A stretch of DNA of 64,000 nt, taken from the NCBI GenBank assembly GCA_963931865.1, contig OZ007510.1:8161399-8225398 (forward strand). Direction: 5' to 3'. Under the pieces are notes generated by a model. The model was not told where the DNA came from. It did not search any database and was given only the letters and a program-made list of their open reading frames with translations. Numbering within the stretch: position 1 is the first letter of the stretch; each line of letters starts with the position of its first letter. This document shows positions 63,101-64,000 of the stretch, one piece after another. This DNA comes from Axinella damicornis. Taxonomy: Eukaryota > Porifera > Demospongiae > Axinellida > Axinellidae. Position numbers and translations under genes: made by a program.

Positions 63101-64000
63101 GCAACTGTTTGCACGTACTGCGGATTAACTCATGAATAATTAATTAGCCCAATAAATTTTCGCCGTGTGCTGAGAACTCCATGCCTCCTCAGTCTCCAAA
63201 TCCTAACTACACCCCTGAGTAGTAGGGGGAAGTGGTTCAAAGGCGATTTGTGATCCTCCCACTACACAATAAGATTGTAGTACGAAAGGTAGCCATGACT
63301 TGACGTTATTTCCTTTGCCATTTAAAAGGCTCGAGAGTACTGCACTCTGGGTCATGTCCTCTCCCTCTGGGAAACCCTCTCCGTGGAGCTTGCACGACAA
63401 CTCACTCTCCAGGGACAGGTACGTCAGTATTGTGTTTGTGACAGTCAGCTTCATAATCTTCTTTAACTGCTTTCATATGTAGGGGCAGCACCTCACAATA
63501 ACAAACCTTCTTACTCTCCCACCCACACAGGAACCATTTGATTCAGAGTCCATGCCTGTGGAGTTTATGGAGGAGCTCCCAGCAGATGGAGAGGAGGCCC
63601 TGAACCACTGTCTGAGAGCATTTGACCTTGACAAACTACTAGGGACTCTCTATGAGTTCATTGAGACGCATGTCAAGCACTCACCATCCACTGAGAAGGA
63701 ATGGCCGTACGTTGAGTGTTTACCAACTTATGAGCTGATTTGCGTGTATGATGACACACTTCAAGCATGTACTTTACATGCACATGGCTGGTTTGCATGC
63801 ACATGGCTGGTTGCATGCTGATGGCATCAGAAATAGTGGGCACATGCCCGAAAAGAAGAACTGTTTGTTTTCAGAAAATGCAGCTGGTATAGTACATGAT
63901 TGTATACACAAAGTTCATGGGGGTGTGGCCATATTGTGACATCAACTCGTTTTGAATAGCTTATCATTTGATTGAGCATTGTATATAGCTGCATTCATGG
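20732..64000 (+). CDS. RNF213: RNF213/mysterin-like giant AAA+ E3 ubiquitin ligase, 3' end outside window
   Basis: A single plus-strand gene that I assembled as 81 exons, with splice phase agreeing at every joint: 18,269 nt, about 6,090 codons before the window ends (last exon 63531-63706). Human RNF213 has about 5,200 residues. The extra length is mainly the 780-residue first exon and inserted segments. RNF213 is a cytosolic ATPase and ubiquitin ligase with a dynein-like ring of AAA units and an E3 shell; it acts at lipid droplets and on invading bacteria. Family-diagnostic pieces include IPYKYVIYSPK, MGETGCGKTRLI, LVGKPGSSKSLAK, VVVLDEVGLAEDSP, GISNWALDPAKMNRG, LFGSSFPKDKEYTQ and the RZ finger. 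No RING finger is found at the expected place. The start at 20732 has an in-frame TAA six bases upstream. The frame is intact throughout, so it is not a pseudogene. Confidence 0.95.
23266..27437 (+). CDS. RNF213: RNF213 exons 2-6: CBM20-like domain
   Basis: Exons 23266-23541, 23609-23752, 24571-24752, 24966-25145 and 27232-27437. The last two encode about residues 981-1110: a beta-rich stretch with ITFHALVPLPLWDWD, KWLGMWEHD, then CTLPIDA and IPYKYVIYSPK, ending near YNWDPNRCL. This strand layout (an N-terminal ITFHV-like strand, a LGxW turn, then a xYKYxx strand) is that of the starch-binding CBM20 fold, which has been described in RNF213. Carbohydrate binding is inference; I cannot map the binding tryptophans reliably. 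The acceptor of exon 3 is tentative: 23609 is the only one keeping frame. The intron before exon 6 is 2.1 kb. Confidence 0.8.
24780..24882. mobile_element. 103-bp foldback
   Basis: Near-perfect inverted repeat with arms of about 43 bp, ATAGTCTCGGTCCCAGACCC at the left and its complement at the right, around a 16-base loop. The termini resemble the dispersed GTCTCATTCCCAG family of this window. It lies in RNF213 intron 4. Confidence 0.8.
25306..25557 (-). CDS. Possible antisense mini-gene in RNF213 intron 5
   Basis: On the minus strand an ATG (25555-25557) opens a 90-residue frame. The same segment also carries good splice signals: exon 25518-25557 with donor GTGAGT, exon 25369-25447 with acceptor TTTCGTAG and donor GTGAGT, and exon 25306-25327 with acceptor CACTGCAG. 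The spliced product would be 46 residues, starting MADKVQHSQLRQH and ending in a TAG at 25306-25308. I do not recognise the protein. Chance is quite possible for so short a frame. The third exon repeats part of the first intron (GTGATCGCT), hinting at a local duplication. Confidence 0.25.
   Translation of the reverse strand: MADKVQHSQLRQHGEFRHIRMTAITTVWSESLRAFRRSCTGNKTSKRALEDREDKSACISTIKVSISTNFLHLCHCRIAITAV
26736..27009. mobile_element. 274-bp MITE with 28-bp terminal inverted repeats
   Basis: The left end GTACTGTAGTCACGCGTTAT continues TAGGCGCA and is mirrored at the right end by TGCGCCTAATAACGCGTGAC followed by TACGGTAC, with one mismatch. The body is non-coding and repeats the TTAGGCGCAGGT motif. 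It sits in RNF213 intron 5 shortly before exon 6. Confidence 0.85.
27518..32731 (+). CDS. RNF213: RNF213 exons 7-19: N-terminal helical arm
   Basis: Exons 27518-27885, 27956-28200, 28772-28990, 29055-29247, 29318-29382, 29553-29886, 29959-30060, 30126-30248, 30366-30552, 30632-30958, 31030-31610, 31688-31853 and 32508-32731 (about residues 1110-2155). Mostly helical sequence matching the stalk or linker arm that precedes the AAA core of RNF213. The clearest match is exon 19: DVNDLQNFVNVALATAAGGE followed by GFGALIYKL. No catalytic motif is expected here. Exon 13 is best ended at 30060, using a 65-bp intron; reading through gives the wrong frame. Confidence 0.87.
28201..28771. other. RNF213 intron 8
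   Basis: 571 bp between exons 8 and 9. I see no coding exon, clear inverted repeat or simple repeat. Confidence 0.6.
31854..32507. other. RNF213 intron 18 with small hairpin
   Basis: A 36-bp hairpin at 32114-32149 (CATAGATAATAGAACTA and its complement around CA) flanked by CTGGGACC on both sides as a direct repeat. Nothing else is recognisable. Confidence 0.65.
32787..32834. repeat. 48-bp palindrome
   Basis: AGTTTTATCCCCAGGACTAC pairs with its downstream complement through AACGTT at the centre, with one mismatch. It lies in RNF213 intron 19, just after the exon 19 donor. Confidence 0.85.
32957..34738 (+). CDS. RNF213: RNF213 exons 20-22: coiled coil and two UBA-like segments
   Basis: Exons 32957-33259, 33418-34291 and 34399-34738 (about residues 2155-2660). 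Exon 20 continues the conserved arm (CNRQLEWYKSVKE). Exon 21 holds a coiled coil (TLQQQAKDMEEELQAWEDQV), a low-complexity stretch, and near residues 2458-2500 a UBA-like three-helix segment (IFDNLVNCDYPEQVVLIALE). It then has a Glu/Asp/Ser tract. Exon 22 has a second UBA-like segment near 2586-2625 (IVQELVEAGFNVEQSIEAVE, then ALDYLLSLGG). UBA domains bind ubiquitin. I do not remember UBA domains from vertebrate RNF213, so these may be lineage specific. The acceptor of exon 21 follows a C homopolymer and CA run. Confidence 0.85.
34947..34999. repeat. G homopolymer, 53 bp
   Basis: An uninterrupted run of G in RNF213 intron 22. The length is long enough to be doubtful as an assembly value. It could form a quadruplex in the nascent transcript. 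Confidence 0.85.
35140..39339 (+). CDS. RNF213: RNF213 exons 23-33: AAA1 and AAA2 region
   Basis: Exons 35140-35249, 35391-35468, 35884-35996, 36331-36472, 36778-36994, 37133-37355, 37622-37762, 37846-37960, 38035-38197, 38396-38567 and 39218-39339 (about residues 2660-3192). By order this is AAA1 plus AAA2 of the dynein-like core. Exon 28 has a Walker A, TRSGMGKSL, near residue 2895. The matching Walker B position reads FHFDIAPT, lacking the catalytic glutamate, so this site should bind but hardly hydrolyse ATP. Exons 29 and 32 match conserved family text (WEVDTILFSLLVLRGLVDSQ; SWAEIRHFVKFLN). A GT/GTTGGTGCAG stretch near 35533 could mimic an exon, but exon 24 joins exon 25 in frame. Confidence 0.9.
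36000..36234. mobile_element. CCTCATTCCCA fragments and 122-bp foldback
   Basis: Several short pieces resembling CTCATTCCCAGA (36002-36110) precede an inverted repeat at 36113-36234. Its arms start ACGGTGG and run through GGAGGTCGCGC, with internal GCGCATAG repeats. It lies in RNF213 intron 25. Confidence 0.7.
38645..39009. mobile_element. 365-bp MITE-like element, copy 1
   Basis: Starts GGGTGTAGCTAGCAATGAGG and ends CTAGCTACGCCCCT, a short terminal inverted repeat. A clearly homologous copy sits at 62899-63216. Non-coding, in RNF213 intron 32. Confidence 0.8.
39452..39586. repeat. C homopolymer and CA microsatellite before RNF213 exon 34
   Basis: About 20 C residues followed by long CA runs that end CACACGCAG directly at the exon 34 acceptor. 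Confidence 0.92.
39590..42370 (+). CDS. RNF213: RNF213 exons 34-41: AAA3 module
   Basis: Exons 39590-39907, 40093-40210, 40724-40950, 41228-41310, 41411-41544, 41763-41858, 41932-42072 and 42192-42370 (about residues 3193-3624). Complete ATPase signature: Walker A MGETGCGKTRL near residue 3308, Walker B VVFFDEAN near 3366 and sensor-1 region FIAACNPYR. The lysine of this Walker A matches the human residue often mutated to block RNF213 oligomerisation (K2426). Downstream helices read LVYRVLDLPPSMRPLVYDFG and CSFVSLRDVERAM. All catalytic residues are present. Three of the introns end in CA or CT microsatellites. Confidence 0.94.
40530..40712. repeat. CA microsatellite before RNF213 exon 36
   Basis: About 180 bp of CA units with scattered G substitutions, ending ten bases before the acceptor CCCACAG of exon 36. 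Confidence 0.95.
41665..41732. mobile_element. 68-bp foldback of the AGCCTCATTCCCAG family
   Basis: TAGCCTCATTCCCAGACCTC pairs with GAGGTCTGGGAATGAGACTA around a CCCCAGG...CCTGG loop. Located in RNF213 intron 38. Confidence 0.85.
42144..42190. repeat. CT microsatellite forming an acceptor
   Basis: A TTCTCT/CT run ending CTCTCTCAG at exon 41, so the repeat is itself the polypyrimidine tract. Confidence 0.92.
42451..44803 (+). CDS. RNF213: RNF213 exons 42-48: AAA4 module
   Basis: Exons 42451-42673, 43039-43257, 43404-43669, 43737-43920, 44021-44103, 44260-44470 and 44610-44803 (about residues 3625-4085). Walker A is LVGKPGSSKSLAK near residue 3665, Walker B VVVLDEVGLAEDSP near 3735 and sensor-1 GISNWALDPAKMNRG. 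These are among the most conserved stretches of RNF213. Later helices include REFFGLRDFYR, ILFGSSFPKDKEYTQ and LNLENLYESLYDVLNQYY. Exon 42 ends at GGATTCAAGCAG|GCAAGT, a GC donor rather than GT: the join to exon 43 (VHIFSYQCS) is required by family alignment. All ATPase residues are intact. Confidence 0.95.
42674..42675 (+). promoter_or_regulatory. Non-canonical GC splice donor
   Basis: The intron after exon 42 begins GCAAGTA instead of GTAAGTA; its acceptor (CTCATAG at 43038) is normal. Apart from the GC, the donor is a perfect match to consensus, as is typical for GC-AG introns. Confidence 0.8.
42693..42856. mobile_element. Palindrome plus 115-bp MITE in RNF213 intron 42
   Basis: A perfect 26-bp palindrome GCCTGAGTAAGAG/CTCTTACTCAGGC at 42693-42718 is followed by an element at 42742-42856 with 13-bp terminal inverted repeats CAGGGTTTCATAC / GTATGAAACCCTG. 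Inside it, a G-rich left half faces a C homopolymer in the right half. Confidence 0.8.
44925..45175. repeat. CCCT microsatellite before RNF213 exon 49
   Basis: About 250 bp of CCCT/CCTT units running up to the acceptor CCCTGCAAG of exon 49. On the opposite strand of the window a mirror-type GGGA tract precedes LRRK exon 11. Confidence 0.95.
45184..54453 (+). CDS. RNF213: RNF213 exons 49-57: distal AAA core and E3 shell, first part
   Basis: Exons 45184-45360, 46351-46528, 49669-49869, 49986-50122, 50647-51455, 51568-52038, 53673-53860, 53939-54148 and 54269-54453 (about residues 4085-4936). Conserved pieces: KLIVIAEKK then PLINRLEKHF; DAFIGYQKD; LLLQTASPDALVRL; LLVIQCDSGHLNADLIACARY; GFQGDPWISAHIDDLRPTTQ; DFKCQLPFSWLVKEAVD. 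Exon 53 (809 nt) contains an insert of about 90 residues, acidic and proline rich (near residues 4429-4520), between two conserved helices. Introns 49, 50, 52 and 54 are expanded by mobile elements; intron 50 reaches 3.1 kb. Confidence 0.92.
45794..46192. mobile_element. 399-bp foldback element, full copy A
   Basis: Terminal inverted repeats of 19 bp: TAGCCTCGTTCCCAGGCCC at the left, exact complement at the right. Subterminal parts (CTTTCGGTTGCACGAAAGAAC; AAAAGCTGGGCGGGCC) are shared with the copy at 50211-50570. It also contains TGATACACACCAAG-type internal symmetry. Non-autonomous; located in RNF213 intron 49. Confidence 0.88.
46604..48006. mobile_element. 1.4-kb element with 34-bp terminal inverted repeats
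   Basis: Left end AGCGTTCTCTATTTAGGGGT, right end complement (CCCTAAATAGAGAACGCT), about 31 of 34 bp pairing. It lies wholly within RNF213 intron 50 and contains the 119-bp-arm palindrome at 46922-47180. A 112-residue frame at 47370-47708 with CC-K-K-C and C-x2-C clusters is not recognisable as a transposase. Probably a non-autonomous DNA transposon. Confidence 0.7.
46922..47180. repeat. Long palindrome, 119-bp arms
   Basis: Arm 46922-47040 starts CTAGAAACAAAAAATTTTCT and ends CAGTCCCATCCCAT. Arm 47062-47180 is its exact reverse complement as far as I can read. The spacer is 21 bp. The symmetry implies a recent origin or active conversion. Confidence 0.92.
48842..49352. mobile_element. 511-bp element, TGGCCGTAGCAAGC ends
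   Basis: Imperfect terminal inverted repeats (GGCCGTAGCAAGC / GCTTGCTACGGGCC) and a possible 6-bp target duplication CATAGC on both sides (48836-48841 and 49353-49358). An 88-residue open frame inside is not recognisable. Located in RNF213 intron 50. Confidence 0.7.
50211..50570. mobile_element. Foldback element, copy B
   Basis: Homologous to 45794-46192 almost throughout, but shorter by about 40 bp and with a degraded right end (GGGAACGAGA). Located in RNF213 intron 52. Confidence 0.88.
51490..51530. mobile_element. 41-bp foldback of the CCTCATTCCCAGG family
   Basis: TGCCTCATTCCCAGG pairs with CCTGGGAATGAGAC around a short loop, in RNF213 intron 53. Confidence 0.75.
52152..52939. mobile_element. 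788-bp hAT-like non-autonomous element
   Basis: Left end CAGTGGCGGATCTAG, right end CTAGATCCACCACTG, followed inward by GGGGGG / CCCCCC. CAGTGGCGGAT-type ends are common among hAT-related MITEs. A GGAACC string flanks both sides and may be part of the target duplication. No transposase frame. In RNF213 intron 54. Confidence 0.8.
53025..53519. mobile_element. 495-bp hAT-like element with 8-bp target duplication
   Basis: Terminal repeats TAGGCCTGCACG / CGTGCAGGCCTA with AT-rich subterminal symmetry (ATATCGT...ACGGTAAATATCG). The 8-bp sequence TTGAATAG flanks the element on both sides (53017-53024 and 53520-53527), the duplication length of hAT elements. No transposase remains. Confidence 0.9.
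54609..55314 (+). CDS. RNF213: RNF213 exons 58-60: E3 shell at the RING position, RING absent
   Basis: Exons 54609-54705, 54790-54887 and 55063-55314 (about residues 4936-5084). Exon 58 carries the helix ALQMFVEHVVLKHEG; exon 60 resumes conserved text, RSCRAFFMELVSSLCFGAH, then VPIIRSFLLRLLLEH. In vertebrate RNF213 a C3HC4 RING of about 40-50 residues lies between these two blocks. Here exon 59 replaces it with 33 residues (LRHDTDFLKSSTVERVKRHL...) that contain no cysteine. The introns on either side (84 and 175 bp) have no frame with a C-x2-C pair. So the RING is missing, and the shell appears to be closed by a helix. Confidence 0.87.
55419..55832. mobile_element. 414-bp element with imperfect terminal repeats
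   Basis: CCCTCTCAGCATAAACACCCA at the left is mirrored by TGGGTAGTTTATGCTGAGGG at the right with a few mismatches. It fills most of RNF213 intron 60 (55315-55900), which otherwise shows nothing. Confidence 0.5.
55901..57509 (+). CDS. RNF213: RNF213 exons 61-66: E3 shell between RING site and RZ finger
   Basis: Exons 55901-56006, 56093-56494, 56745-56861, 57019-57120, 57195-57248 and 57309-57509 (about residues 5084-5412). Helical repeats with conserved family pieces: NLCLLCIQCFE, GYIEGVAKVRFALSVVAEQF, PWVVPHELKKADE, FIEECKVLS and AIVVHTAAVFLC. This part forms the E3 shell that positions the RZ finger in the RNF213 structure. Phases are all 0 except at the start, making the joints secure. The acceptor of exon 64 follows a C homopolymer. 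Confidence 0.92.
57578..57937 (+). CDS. RNF213: RNF213 exons 67-69: RZ finger
   Basis: Exons 57578-57650, 57742-57776 (35 nt) and 57840-57937, residues about 5412-5480. Exon 67 gives NAYLPTMPEDIL. The joined RZ finger reads CPRGHPYLVGE across the microexon, then CGRPVQELTCNVCGAHIGG. Zinc ligands Cys, His, Cys, Cys and the intervening Cys of GECGRP keep exactly the human spacing of C4451, H4455, C4471, C4474 and the active C4462. This finger carries the RING-independent, cysteine-linked ubiquitin transfer activity of RNF213, and a homologous finger occurs in ZNFX1. The active-site cysteine is the first codon of exon 69. Skipping the 35-nt exon would shift frame and destroy the site. Confidence 0.94.
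58082..63706 (+). CDS. RNF213: RNF213 exons 70-81: C-terminal domain, incomplete
   Basis: Exons 58082-58232, 58304-58493, 58667-58764, 58900-58957, 59117-59289, 59783-59924, 60045-60128, 60206-60389, 60464-60752, 60951-61142, 63329-63418 and 63531-63706 (about residues 5480-6090). Helical C-terminal domain; family matches include ALEKQLLDRFIHGKPLILSD, VVDIVLGFLSSGGGKADRLL and YCTLGHVLSLWETLS. The last visible exon ends at GAATGGCC|GTACGT in phase 2, so at least one more exon carrying the stop lies to the right. Intron 74 and intron 79 are enlarged by foldbacks. Confidence 0.92.
59415..59731. mobile_element. Nested palindromes in RNF213 intron 74
   Basis: A 92-bp palindrome (59415-59506) with 45-bp arms (CCTTTGATGTACTGCAGAGG...) and a 2-bp centre, one mismatch. 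A second foldback (59602-59731) has arms GGATCTACTACGTCGAC plus complement and repeats the GAGGATAAATCGCATAACCT core. Both probably derive from one element family. Confidence 0.85.
60788..60939. repeat. Tandem duplication, 2 x 76 bp
   Basis: AGTAATTCACACATCAGAAA and the following bases up to CTCCATTCT are present twice in tandem with one or two differences, just before RNF213 exon 79. The duplication also copies the pyrimidine-rich CTCCTCCTCC tract, so a second acceptor region may exist. Confidence 0.92.
61183..61453. mobile_element. 271-bp foldback, 115-bp arms
   Basis: Arms 61183-61297 (CAAGTAATAAAAAACATTAA...) and 61339-61453 are reverse complements with very few mismatches; the 41-bp loop is AT-rich. 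Non-coding; in RNF213 intron 79. Confidence 0.88.
61454..63328. other. Rest of RNF213 intron 79
   Basis: No exon recognised. It contains a short G homopolymer near 61467, a GAAA microsatellite at 62122-62164, a partial AGCCTCCTTCCCAGGCC end near 62591, and the MITE copy at 62899-63216. Confidence 0.65.
62899..63216. mobile_element. MITE-like element, copy 2
   Basis: Homologous to 38645-39009 over its whole length (GGGCGTAGCTAGCAATGAGG start; ACTACACCCCT end), but about 47 bp shorter through internal deletions. In RNF213 intron 79. Confidence 0.82.
63707..64000. other. Start of RNF213 intron 81
   Basis: Intron sequence after the last visible exon. It includes a short direct repeat of CATGCACATGGCTGG (63776-63808). 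No further exon is visible before the edge. Confidence 0.6.

Overview
The window is animal nuclear DNA. It holds two very large, intron-rich genes arranged head to head, with many small inverted-repeat mobile elements and simple repeats in their introns. Introns are mostly 50-400 bp with GT-AG ends. Both proteins belong to metazoan families (a LRRK-type ROCO kinase and an RNF213/mysterin-type giant AAA+ E3 ligase). Short introns, strong divergence from the vertebrate sequences I remember and dense MITE-like foldbacks suggest a marine invertebrate, perhaps a sponge. That placement is inference; the window has no species marker. Layout: bases 1-2335 carry no recognisable gene. The minus-strand ROCO kinase gene occupies 20478 down to 2336. 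I assembled it as 21 exons summing to 7,623 nt, an exact multiple of three giving about 2,540 residues: ankyrin repeats, long linker, two leucine-rich repeat blocks, Roc GTPase, COR, kinase and a WD40-like C-terminus. A 253-bp gap (20479-20731) separates its ATG from the ATG of the plus-strand gene and looks like a shared bidirectional promoter. From 20732 to the right edge runs an RNF213-like gene. I assembled 81 exons (18,269 nt, about 6,090 codons), all consistent in splice phase; the 3' end lies outside the window. Its order is N-terminal double zinc ribbon, long Pro/Gln/Ser-rich region, CBM20-like domain, helical arm, coiled coil with two UBA-like segments, dynein-like AAA+ core with three visible Walker A motifs, E3 shell, RZ finger and C-terminal helical domain. 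The most striking observation is that the RING finger found between the E3-shell helices of vertebrate RNF213 is absent: the flanking helices are joined by about 60 residues with no Cys/His array. The RZ finger is intact, with the zinc ligands and the catalytic-cysteine position at exactly the human spacing. Functionally, LRRK kinases act on endolysosomal membranes and in pathogen responses, while RNF213 coats intracellular bacteria and lipid droplets with ubiquitin. A shared promoter would let one signal set the level of both; this is a hypothesis. The remaining content is mostly repeats: a foldback family ending in AGCCTCGTTCCCAGGCC, hAT-like elements (one with an 8-bp target duplication), a 119-bp perfect palindrome nested in a 1.4-kb element, a 30-bp minisatellite, and microsatellites that often run directly into splice acceptors.
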